This document shows, in pieces, positions 6,077-13,108 of a DNA stretch of 21,723 nt. Position numbers and translations under genes: made by a program. The DNA is from Coriobacteriia bacterium. GTDB taxonomy: Bacteria; Actinomycetota; Coriobacteriia; Anaerosomatales; SLCP01. Location: contig SLCP01000200.1 of assembly GCA_007125735.1 (NCBI GenBank), positions 1 to 21,723 on the forward strand, in the 5' to 3' direction. Positions within the stretch are counted from its first letter, which is position 1, and every line of letters starts with the position of its first letter. The notes under the pieces were generated by a model. The model did no database searches and was not told the origin of the DNA. It was given only the letters and a program-made list of their open reading frames with translations.

Positions 6077-7882
6077 TCAGTCAGGCGCGAGCCGCACCCT
6101 GTCCCTGCCCTGCTCCTTTGCTCGGTAAAGAGCCTTGTCGGCCTGTTCGAGGAGGTCGTCGGGAGAGCCCATCGTCGGCTGCGCAGACGAGAGCCCCACA
6201 GAGATGGTGCCCGATATCGTCTGTTCCGCGACGAAGGAGGCGACCGGTATCTCCAGACTCGAGACGGCCGCGCGCAGTTTCTCGGCAACCGCGTACCCGG
6301 CGGTCTTGTCAACGCCCGGCAAGATGAGCGCGAACTCGTCACCGCCATAGCGGGCCGCGATGTCGGTCTCGCGCAGGACGGCCCTCATGGCCGCGGCCGT
6401 TCGCCGCAACACCTCGTCACCCGTCTGGTGACCGTACGTATCGTTGATCGACTTGAACCCGTCGAGGTCGACCATAAGGAGTGTCAGCGGCAGACCGTAC
6501 CGCCGGAACCGGGCGAACTCGTTCGCAAGGCGCTCCGAGAACACGCGGCGGTTCCACAGGCCGGTGAGCGCGTCGACGGTCGCGCCCTCCTTCAGCTCTG
6601 CGACCCGCCCCTCGAGCCGCTTCACCTGCATCGGCAGACACGCCTCCCATGCGGACACGCCGGCCAAGACCGCAACCGCATGCTCGACACAGGTCGCGTA
6701 TCCGCACGCACCACAATCCAGCACCTCGGTGCGGTCGGAGAAGCCGCCCTCGGAAAGGGACTCGTCGATGCGGACCTCGGCGAAGACGGGCTCCTCGACC
6801 GCACGCGACTCGAAACGGTGCGCCATCGCGACGGCCGGTAGGTGAGAGAGCAGCTCGCGTGAGGGCACGGCGAGGCGCACCGGCGGTCGCTGCACGGCTG
6901 AGGTGACGACACGTCTCTCGTAAGCCGAGAGATCGCTGCCCATGGCCGGCCCATCGACACAGCTGTCGCAGTACAGCGCGTCGACGATGTCCGGTGTGGC
7001 TTCACCCGACTCGATCGCCTCGGCCAGCCTGTCGAGCGACTCCAGACCCCTGACCTTGACGAGGCCGCCGACCGCCCCCATCTGCCGGTCGAGGAACGAA
7101 CGCGGGAACCCGTCGGTGACGGAGATACCCTTCTCGAGAGACAGGTGAACGGGGGCGGAAGGTGCACCGGTCGAGGCCTGGGCGGCGTGCAGACGGCCGT
7201 CGGTGAGCAGGCGCCGCAACTCGTCGAAGCCGATCGCGACGTCCACGCAACCCGCGAACTCGGGCGCGATCGCCTCGTCTTTGCGTGCGTAGCACGGGGA
7301 CACGTATACGATCGCCACACGCTCATCGTACATCGCCCGTACGAGGCGGGCCTGCGCGATGTACGGCGGCACGACCGGCGCGAGCAGGTCCACGAGAGCG
7401 GGGCGGTAGCGGCGTATCCACTCGGTGACCACAGGACAGGTCGAGCGCACGATCGCCTGACCTGGCACGCGCTCCCTGAGGTCCTCGTACTCGCGCGCGA
7501 CGAGCTCCTCACCGAGAAGGGTGCTCTCGACCGCTGCGAACCCGAGGTCTCGACACGCATGCTCGACCTCGGCGGGGCTGAACGGATGCATCGCTGCAAC
7601 CGATTCGCTGGCAAGCAGCGCTACCACCGGCCGCGGCCCCGCGAGGATCTCGGTCACCGCGAGCACGTCGTCTCGGACGGCTATCTCACCGGTGCCACAC
7701 GCTACAACACAAGCACCGCACTTGACGCACCGGTCCTCGAGTATCTCGGCGCGCCCCTCGGCAACGCGGATCGCCCGCGCCGTACACGCCCGAACGCAGG
7801 CGAAACACGCTCGGCAGTCGGCGGTTCCGCTCGAGATCAGCGGCTCCGTGCGATCCAGCACCTGTCCGCGCTGTCCGTCCAT
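6077..7882 (-). CDS. Ferredoxin - [FeFe]-hydrogenase-like - FeS - GGDEF fusion (predicted redox-sensing diguanylate cyclase)
   Basis: A 601-residue soluble fusion. Residues 20-65 hold two ferredoxin-type 4Fe-4S motifs (Cys23/26/29/33 and 52/55/58/62). Residues about 85-340 match the large C-terminal domain of iron hydrogenases, with altered H-cluster loops: RSTCPVV (Cys149), SPCYARKDE (Cys197) and LYCDSCVDGP (Cys305, Cys308). Residues 388-415 form another FeS motif (CGACGYATC, then Cys415). A helical linker (418-435) leads to a GGDEF domain with intact GGDEF (513-517) and the RETD inhibitory site (504-507). The last domain should make c-di-GMP from two GTP; the front part probably senses redox state, H2 or iron-sulfur status. 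I chose ATG 7882 (GGGAG 4 nt upstream); ATG 7909 or GTG 7930, overlapping the queT stop, are alternatives adding 9 or 16 residues. Confidence 0.88.
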   Translation of the reverse strand: MDGQRGQVLDRTEPLISSGTADCRACFACVRACTARAIRVAEGRAEILEDRCVKCGACVVACGTGEIAVRDDVLAVTEILAGPRPVVALLASESVAAMHPFSPAEVEHACRDLGFAAVESTLLGEELVAREYEDLRERVPGQAIVRSTCPVVTEWIRRYRPALVDLLAPVVPPYIAQARLVRAMYDERVAIVYVSPCYARKDEAIAPEFAGCVDVAIGFDELRRLLTDGRLHAAQASTGAPSAPVHLSLEKGISVTDGFPRSFLDRQMGAVGGLVKVRGLESLDRLAEAIESGEATPDIVDALYCDSCVDGPAMGSDLSAYERRVVTSAVQRPPVRLAVPSRELLSHLPAVAMAHRFESRAVEEPVFAEVRIDESLSEGGFSDRTEVLDCGACGYATCVEHAVAVLAGVSAWEACLPMQVKRLEGRVAELKEGATVDALTGLWNRRVFSERLANEFARFRRYGLPLTLLMVDLDGFKSINDTYGHQTGDEVLRRTAAAMRAVLRETDIAARYGGDEFALILPGVDKTAGYAVAEKLRAAVSSLEIPVASFVAEQTISGTISVGLSSAQPTMGSPDDLLEQADKALYRAKEQGRDRVRLAPD

Positions 7883-7926
7883 CACACTCCCGTCAGTACC
7901 TGCCGACATCGCACCCCAGCGCGTGC

Positions 7927-8505
7927 TCACCTCGTGCCGTCGCCAGCCTCGTCCCAGCCGATCAGCCCGGCGATGCGACTGCGGAGGACCGTCGCGAGCG
8001 GCAGACCTATGCCGTACACGACGACCACCTGTCCGATGCCCACGGTCACGACACCAAGCCCGTAGACGACGAACGGCCCACTGCTCACATCTATGCCCAG
8101 AAACGGAGCATGCTGGAGGCCGAGAGAGGCAAAAAGTATCGGCAGATACGCCGGGACGATGAGCGCGTTGGCGATCACCGGTCCGAGGAGCCCGAGTGCC
8201 GGCCGCTTGCGCAAGCGCCACGTCCACGTCGCCCCGAGGAAGGTCGCAGTGGAACCGAACACCACGTCGAGCAAGCCGACTGCGCCCACCTGAGCCATCA
8301 ACGTCGCGTTCGCTACAGCGGTGCCAACGGCAAGGCCGGGCACTGCTGCCGGGGTGAAGAGAGCCAAGGCGGTGAGCGCTTCGCTCAACCGAAACTGCAC
8401 GGGTCCCCATCCGAGTTGGCCGGGCATCTGAAGAACCGCGACGGTCGCCGCCGCGTGAACCGCTGCGATGACTCCCGCCTGCGTGATGAAGCGCGTCCTA
8501 CTCAA
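7927..8505 (-). CDS. queT: QueT family transporter (ECF S component, queuosine precursor uptake)
   Basis: A 192-residue hydrophobic protein with five or six membrane helices. Family-typical segments are GPVQFRLSEAL (34-44), FTPAAVPGLAVG (50-61), GLLDVVFGS (77-85) and NALIVP (113-118). QueT proteins are substrate-binding subunits of energy-coupling-factor transporters, linked by riboswitch and gene context to import of queuosine precursors (preQ0/preQ1 or queuine). The shared ECF ATPases and T subunit are not in the window. The start is TTG 8505, 8 bp after the kinase stop, with GGGTAGGGGTAGGA directly upstream; no ATG or GTG occurs in the first residues, and a later start would remove the first helix. 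Its location between a histidine kinase and the hydrogenase-like cyclase looks like operon packing rather than function. Confidence 0.85.
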   Translation of the reverse strand: MSRTRFITQAGVIAAVHAAATVAVLQMPGQLGWGPVQFRLSEALTALALFTPAAVPGLAVGTAVANATLMAQVGAVGLLDVVFGSTATFLGATWTWRLRKRPALGLLGPVIANALIVPAYLPILFASLGLQHAPFLGIDVSSGPFVVYGLGVVTVGIGQVVVVYGIGLPLATVLRSRIAGLIGWDEAGDGTR

Positions 8506-8513
8506 TCCTACCC

Positions 8514-10001
8514 CTACCCTGTCGACAGGTCGCGCGGAACGAGTACGGTGACGGTGGTGCCTTCCCCGTGCGCGCTGCGCACCGTGATGTCGCCGCCCAT
8601 CGCCTCCACAGCCGCCTTCGCGATAGGCAGTCCGAGCCCGAAACCGCCGGTCGCCTTCGAGCGCGACGCGTCCGACCGGTAGAAGCGCTCGAAGATGTTG
8701 GGGAGATCCTCCGCGGGAATCCCTATCCCGGTGTCGCTGACCTCGATGGTGACGATCTCGTCGGTGGCCTGGGTTTCGATGGTGACGACGCCTCCGGCGG
8801 ACGTGTACTTGAACGCGTTGTCGAGCAGGACGGAGATGACGTCTTCGAGGCGCGCCGGATCGCCGACCGCCTCGAGCGCCGCCTCAGGCGGCCCCGCGTG
8901 TTCGATTCCCTTGTGCTTGTAGCGCGTCAAAGCGCTCGCCATCGATTCCCGTGCGAGCTCGTTGACATCGAATGGCACGGCTTCGATCCCGCCGGCCTGA
9001 TCGGTGCGAACGATCGCGAGCAGATCGCCGCACAGGCGCGCCATACGACGTGACTCCCGATCGATGGCTGCGATCGCTTCGTCCCGGACCTCGGCATCCT
9101 CTGCACCCCATGCCCGCAGGATACCCGTGTACCCGCGGATTCCCGCGACCGGCGTGGCGAGTTCGTGAGAGGCGTCCGCCACGAATCGCGTCTGCATCGC
9201 AGCACGGTGACGCAAGCGGCCGATGAGCAGGTTGAGCGAGCGGGCCAGGTTCGCGACCTCATGATTGCCTTCGACGGGAAGCTGCACTTCGAGATGGCCA
9301 GCCTCGATGGATTCGGCTGCGAGGCGTAGCTGCTCGATCCCTCTCAGTATCCAGCCCACAGCCGCTTGTATCATCACTACCATGACGAGCGCCGAGGAAA
9401 GCGCCAGCACCAGCATCGGCAGCCTGACTCGGTCCATGATGGACTCTTCGAGTTCTGGGAAGTACGTGACGTCGATGATCCCGCGCGTCCCATCGGGCAG
9501 ATCGATCGGCACGTGGACGGTGAGCACATCCAGAGTCGTGGGCCGGAACAACCCGACCAGAGGCGGCTGCCTGACGTGCTGAGCGGACTCGACCGGTTTC
9601 GCAGCCGTCATCGCACGCTGACGAGCCTCGTCATCGACTACAAGTGCCCGCTCGTCGCTGAACCACAGCGGCTCGAGGTTCTCGTCGTAGAACGCGACCT
9701 CCACTCCGTCGCGCCCACCTCGGAACATCACCGGCACATCGCGAAAGAGCAGTCGCTTCGCCTCCTGACCCCGCTCGGTACCGGTCAACCCACGATTGGC
9801 TGCCTCGAGTGCCGCATCCGTAGCGCGCACCTTGGCGATATCCGCGGCTCGCAGGGAGGCCTGGACCGCCGCATCGTGCGCGGCCACCGCGACGACCTCG
9901 GAAACGACGATGTACGTCGTGATCGACACCCCGCCCACCACGAGCACGGCCAGCAGGAGAGAGGCAAAGAAGAGCGACGTGCGCAGCGATGAGCGCCTCA
10001 T
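8514..10001 (-). CDS. Two-component sensor histidine kinase (EnvZ/PhoR class)
   Basis: A 495-residue membrane kinase. Helix 1 (about 10-40), an extracytoplasmic sensor region of about 150 residues, helix 2 (194-218), HAMP (219-265), HisKA with FVADASHELATPVAGIRGY (His279), and HATPase with LLDNAFKY (Asn395), DTGIGIP (423-429) and GGFGLGLPIAKA. All catalytic boxes are intact, so it should autophosphorylate and pass phosphate to the OmpR-type regulator encoded immediately upstream. The ATG touches the regulator's stop codon and has AAGGGG 4 nt upstream. The sensor region has the segment EVAFYDENLEPLWFSDE and resembles a Cache/PAS-like fold, but no ligand can be assigned. Targets may include the queT to dsbA genes that follow, which is inference from position. 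Confidence 0.92.
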   Translation of the reverse strand: MRRSSLRTSLFFASLLLAVLVVGGVSITTYIVVSEVVAVAAHDAAVQASLRAADIAKVRATDAALEAANRGLTGTERGQEAKRLLFRDVPVMFRGGRDGVEVAFYDENLEPLWFSDERALVVDDEARQRAMTAAKPVESAQHVRQPPLVGLFRPTTLDVLTVHVPIDLPDGTRGIIDVTYFPELEESIMDRVRLPMLVLALSSALVMVVMIQAAVGWILRGIEQLRLAAESIEAGHLEVQLPVEGNHEVANLARSLNLLIGRLRHRAAMQTRFVADASHELATPVAGIRGYTGILRAWGAEDAEVRDEAIAAIDRESRRMARLCGDLLAIVRTDQAGGIEAVPFDVNELARESMASALTRYKHKGIEHAGPPEAALEAVGDPARLEDVISVLLDNAFKYTSAGGVVTIETQATDEIVTIEVSDTGIGIPAEDLPNIFERFYRSDASRSKATGGFGLGLPIAKAAVEAMGGDITVRSAHGEGTTVTVLVPRDLSTG

Positions 10002-10682
10002 CTATCCCCTTGCGAAGAAATACCCGACACCCCTGATAGTCTGTATGATCGTGGTGCCCTCATCGCCGATCTTGTTCCGGAGATGGCAGACGAACACCTC
10101 GATCACGTTGCTGTCCGAGCTCTTCTGCATGCCCCACACCGCTTCGAGGATCTCGTCGCGCGTCACGACGCGCCCCGCGTTGCTCACGAGATATGCAAGG
10201 AGGTCGAACTCGCGCGCCGTCAACTCGATGGGCTCACCGTCGAGGGTAGCCCGGCGCGATGCGGTGTCGACCTCGACTCCCGATGCCCTGTGGACGGGCC
10301 CACCCCGGTCCTGTTCGGTGCGCTTCAGTAGGGCACGAACGCGCGACAGAAGCTCGGGAATCTCGAACGGTTTGCGCAGATAGTCATCGGCTCCCGACTC
10401 GAAACCCGAGACGACGTCTTCTGTCTCGGCCCGCGCGGTGAGCATGAGGATGGGCACCTGGTTGCCGAGCGAGCGCAACGTCTCGGAGACCTCGATACCG
10501 TCCATGCCAGGCAGCATCAGGTCGAGTATCACCAGGTCCGGGGGCTCGGCTTCGATGACGTCGAGCGCAACATTGCCGTCATCCACCTTCTGGACCTCGT
10601 ACCCGGCGTGCATGAGTTCGAGTTCCACGAATCGCGCGATGGTCTTGTCGTCTTCGACGATGAGGATTCTCTCGCTACTCAT
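10002..10682 (-). CDS. OmpR/PhoB-family response regulator
   Basis: A 226-residue regulator with a receiver domain (acidic pair D11-D12, phosphoacceptor D54 in LVILDLMLPGMDG, Thr82, Lys104 in LRKPFE) and a C-terminal winged helix (ELTAREFDLLAYLVSNAGRVVTRDEILEAVWG, ending RGVGYFF). All residues for phosphorylation are present. ATG 10682 has GGGAGA 4 nt upstream and gives a standard-length N-terminus; a GTG at 10712 in the same frame adds ten residues not typical of the family. It pairs with the kinase directly downstream. An extended -10-like element lies at 10720-10728, so this gene probably begins a transcription unit that includes the kinase and the genes down to 4331. Confidence 0.93.
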   Translation of the reverse strand: MSSERILIVEDDKTIARFVELELMHAGYEVQKVDDGNVALDVIEAEPPDLVILDLMLPGMDGIEVSETLRSLGNQVPILMLTARAETEDVVSGFESGADDYLRKPFEIPELLSRVRALLKRTEQDRGGPVHRASGVEVDTASRRATLDGEPIELTAREFDLLAYLVSNAGRVVTRDEILEAVWGMQKSSDSNVIEVFVCHLRNKIGDEGTTIIQTIRGVGYFFARG

Positions 10683-10719
10683 ACGCTCTCCCTGCTGGTA
10701 CACGGTTGGCACCCCGACT

Positions 10720-10728
10720 ATCGTATCA
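10720..10728 (-). promoter_or_regulatory. Candidate extended -10 element before the OmpR-type regulator
   Basis: Minus-strand TGATACGAT fits the TGnTAnnnT form of an extended -10 element; no good -35 is seen. It would put the transcript start about 30 nt before ATG 10682. It lies in the short gap after asd, where a new transcription unit is expected. Confidence 0.35.
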
Positions 10729-10742
10729 GGCTTCGCTGCGCT

Positions 10743-11771
10743 TCACTGCCTCGCCAGTAGCTCTTCCGCAATCTGCACCGCATTGAGCGCGGCACCCTTT
10801 CTCAGCTGGTCGGCGACGACCCACAGCGCGATGCCGTTGGTAACGGTCGGGTCGCGGCGTATGCGTCCGACATACGTATCGTCCGTGCCCTCAAGGTTCG
10901 CTGGCATCGGATAGAGCGATTCCCCCGGGTCGTCCAGCACGGTCACGCCGGGCGCCACGGCAAGCACGTCCCTTGCTTCAGCGGGCGAAAGCGGGGCTTC
11001 GAACTCGATGTTGAGCGCCTCGGAATGGCACCGCAACACCGGGACCCGAACGCACGTCGCTGTCACCTCGACTTCGGGAGCGTGCATGATCTTCTTGGTC
11101 TCGACGACCATCTTCCACTCCTCTTTCGTCGAGCCGTCGTCGAGGAATACGTCGATCTGCGGTATGCAATTGAAGGCGATGCGGTGAGCGAACTCCTGAG
11201 GCGCCATGAACTCGCCTCGCAGAAACGCGTCCGTCTGTTCGTGCAACTCGCGCATCGCCGCCGCTCCGGCGCCGGAAGCCGCTTGGTAGGTCGATGCGAC
11301 CACGCGCTTGATGCGTGCCGCACCATGCAATGGCGCCAGCACGACGACCATCTGGATGGTCGAGCAGTTGGGATTGGCGATGACACCCGCGTGCGACAGC
11401 ACGTCTGCGCCATTCACTTCTGGCACGACGAGTGGTACGTCATCGTCCATACGGAATGCCGAGGAATTGTCGATCATAACGCAGCCGGCCCCGACCACCG
11501 CTTCCCTGAACCGCTTTGAGACCGAGGCTCCGGCGCTGAACAAGGCGATGTCGACTCCATCGAACGAGCGATCCGTGAGCTCTTCGACTACGAGTTCGCC
11601 ACCGCCGAACGGCACGGTCGAACCCGCGCTGCGGCTCGACGCCAGCGCGATCACGCGCTCGGCTGGGAACGCGCGCTGCTCGAGCACCGCGAGCATCTCG
11701 CGCCCGACCGCGCCGGTCGCACCGGCGACCGCGACGACCGGACGAGCAGGAAGCTGCCTCGCGTCAGGCAT
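10743..11771 (-). CDS. asd: Aspartate-semialdehyde dehydrogenase
   Basis: A 342-residue cytoplasmic enzyme that reduces aspartyl phosphate to aspartate semialdehyde with NADPH, the second step to lysine, threonine, methionine and diaminopimelate. Visible features: nucleotide-binding GATGAVG (17-23), catalytic cysteine in NPNCSTIQ (Cys136), the substrate-loop SGAGAAAMRELHEQT, and the acid/base histidine in RVPVLRCHSEAL (His249). Length is normal for the family. ATG 11771 starts 1 bp after the lysC stop with GGAGG 6 nt upstream; an open frame continues upstream only inside lysC. The lysC-asd pair is a classic operon, so both steps are made together. The gene ends close to the OmpR-type regulator, with no clear terminator between. 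Confidence 0.96.
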   Translation of the reverse strand: MPDARQLPARPVVAVAGATGAVGREMLAVLEQRAFPAERVIALASSRSAGSTVPFGGGELVVEELTDRSFDGVDIALFSAGASVSKRFREAVVGAGCVMIDNSSAFRMDDDVPLVVPEVNGADVLSHAGVIANPNCSTIQMVVVLAPLHGAARIKRVVASTYQAASGAGAAAMRELHEQTDAFLRGEFMAPQEFAHRIAFNCIPQIDVFLDDGSTKEEWKMVVETKKIMHAPEVEVTATCVRVPVLRCHSEALNIEFEAPLSPAEARDVLAVAPGVTVLDDPGESLYPMPANLEGTDDTYVGRIRRDPTVTNGIALWVVADQLRKGAALNAVQIAEELLARQ

Positions 11772-11772
11772 G

Positions 11773-12294
11773 CTACGCCTCCTCTCCGCAGCCGGGCGAC
11801 ACCTCTGCGGACACCTCGTCGCTATCGAGCCCGAAGCTCTCGTGCAGAGCACGCACGGCACGCTCGACCTCATCGGCCGAGATGACGCATGAGATCCGGA
11901 TCGACGAGGTGGAGATCATGTCGAGGTTCACGCCGGCATCGGCAAGCGCTCGGAACATCTGCGCAGCCACCCCGGGATGCGTTTTCATGCCCGCCCCCAC
12001 GAGGGAGACCTTGGCGATGGACTCGTCCACGCTCCATTCGCGTGCGCCGAGCTCCGCTGCAACGGCCTCAGTCGCTCTGCGGGCCCGGACGAGGTCCTCG
12101 ATGGGGGCGGTGAACGAGATGTCGGTCGTGCCCCGCTCGGAGACGTTCTGGATGATCATGTCGACATTGACGTGAGACTCGGCCAACTGGCCAAAGACCA
12201 CCGCCGCGACGCCGGGCACATCGGGCACGTCACGAATCGTTATCTTCGCCTCCGAGGTGTCGTGGGTAACACCCGAGATGATCGCCTGCTCCAT
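11773..12294 (-). CDS. Predicted aspartate kinase beta subunit from an internal start in lysC
   Basis: Within lysC, the ATG of Met247 (12292-12294) is preceded by AAGGAGG with 11 nt of spacing, one of the best Shine-Dalgarno matches in the window and better than that of the full-length gene. Translation from here would give 173 residues starting MEQAIISGVTHDTSEAKITI, which is exactly the two ACT domains. In Corynebacterium and Bacillus, aspartate kinase beta subunits begin at the equivalent site and bind lysine/threonine. That this internal start is used here is inferred from the motif, its position and the family; the codons also encode alpha, so the AAGGAGG could be a by-product of the VKEAD residues. 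Confidence 0.6.
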   Translation of the reverse strand: MEQAIISGVTHDTSEAKITIRDVPDVPGVAAVVFGQLAESHVNVDMIIQNVSERGTTDISFTAPIEDLVRARRATEAVAAELGAREWSVDESIAKVSLVGAGMKTHPGVAAQMFRALADAGVNLDMISTSSIRISCVISADEVERAVRALHESFGLDSDEVSAEVSPGCGEEA

Positions 12295-13032
12295 GGTGCT
12301 GTCGGCCTCCTTGACCACGGTACCCGGAACGTCGTTGAAACTCGAGCGGCTGTGGATGACCACTCCGTGATTGCGTGCGAACTCGACCGCCCTCAACTGC
12401 AGCACTCGAGCGCCCGTGGCCGCCATCTCGAGCATCTCCTCGTAGGAGATGACATCGATCTTGCGTGCGCGCGGCACTACCCGCGGGTCTGCGGTGTACA
12501 CACCGTCCACGTCAGAGTATAGCTCGCAGACATCCGCGCCTATACCTGCCGCTATCGCAACCGCGGTGGTATCCGATCCTCCTCGGCCAAGAGTCGTGAT
12601 CTGACCGTCCTCGGTCACGCCCTGGAAACCCGCGATGATGACGATGCGCCCCTCGTCGAGCGCTCTGCGCACGCGATCCGCCCGAATCTCGGTGATCTTG
12701 GCCTTCGTGTGGCCCGCATCGGTCATGATGCCCACCTGCGACCCCGTGAAGGAGATGACCTCGTGGCCGAGGGAGTGGATCGCCATCGCAAGGAGCGCGA
12801 TCGTGACCTGCTCGCCGGTGGCGAGCAGCATGTCCATCTCGCGCTCCGGAGGACTCGGGGAGATCTCCGCAGCTTTGACGAGAAGTTCGTCGGTGACATC
12901 ACCCATCGCCGAGACGACGGCCACGACCTGGTCGCCAGCCTCTTCGCGTGCGATGAGGCGCCGCGCGACACTCATGATCCGCTCGGTGTCTGCGACCGAC
13001 GTCCCGCCGAACTTGGTCACTACGAGAGCCAC
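11773..13032 (-). CDS. lysC: Aspartate kinase (alpha subunit)
   Basis: A 419-residue enzyme that phosphorylates aspartate with ATP, the committed step of the aspartate family. Motifs: KFGGTSV (from Lys7), the MLLATGEQVT segment (68-77), GRGGSDTTA (149-157) and ELYSDVDGVYTADPR (170-184) in the kinase domain, then two ACT domains (about 265-335 and 345-410) that bind effector amino acids for feedback control. Length and layout match the LysC type of Bacillus and Corynebacterium, which form alpha2beta2 complexes with a beta subunit made from an internal start; the matching start is seen here at Met247. The start is GTG 13032 with AAGGG 4 nt upstream. An extended -10-like element lies at 13079-13087. 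asd follows 1 bp after the stop. Confidence 0.96.
   Translation of the reverse strand: MALVVTKFGGTSVADTERIMSVARRLIAREEAGDQVVAVVSAMGDVTDELLVKAAEISPSPPEREMDMLLATGEQVTIALLAMAIHSLGHEVISFTGSQVGIMTDAGHTKAKITEIRADRVRRALDEGRIVIIAGFQGVTEDGQITTLGRGGSDTTAVAIAAGIGADVCELYSDVDGVYTADPRVVPRARKIDVISYEEMLEMAATGARVLQLRAVEFARNHGVVIHSRSSFNDVPGTVVKEADSTMEQAIISGVTHDTSEAKITIRDVPDVPGVAAVVFGQLAESHVNVDMIIQNVSERGTTDISFTAPIEDLVRARRATEAVAAELGAREWSVDESIAKVSLVGAGMKTHPGVAAQMFRALADAGVNLDMISTSSIRISCVISADEVERAVRALHESFGLDSDEVSAEVSPGCGEEA
12306..12312 (-). promoter_or_regulatory. Internal ribosome binding site in lysC
   Basis: Minus-strand AAGGAGG, 11 nt before the Met247 codon, complementary to the 16S rRNA 3' end. It supports separate synthesis of a beta subunit. 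Confidence 0.55.
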
Positions 13033-13078
13033 AGCGCCCTTTCGCTGGAAAATGAGATTCTGAACCGAGCTTTCGGCT

Positions 13079-13087
13079 AGTGTATCA
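13079..13087 (-). promoter_or_regulatory. Candidate extended -10 element before lysC
   Basis: Minus-strand TGATACACT fits TGnTAnnnT and would give a leader of about 40 nt before the GTG start. No convincing -35 is seen. A small GC-rich inverted repeat (13090-13104, 5-bp stem) sits just upstream and could be a weak end for the HD-GYP transcript. Confidence 0.4.
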
Positions 13088-13108
13088 TCGCCGGCGGGCC
13101 CGGCATGC

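Noticed and set aside
6055..6348. N-terminal extension of the AmrS-like protein
   Set aside because: The frame is open upstream of ATG 6054, but those codons lie inside the GGDEF domain gene and give an Arg/Ser-rich sequence foreign to AmrS.
10743..11771. RCHSE instead of RxxGHSE at the asd active site
   Set aside because: Looked unusual at first, but some bacterial enzymes, including that of E. coli, have Cys-His-Ser here, so it is normal variation.
13090..13104. GC-rich inverted repeat after the HD-GYP gene as terminator
   Set aside because: The stem is only 5 bp and no U-tract follows; in DNA of this composition it is expected by chance.
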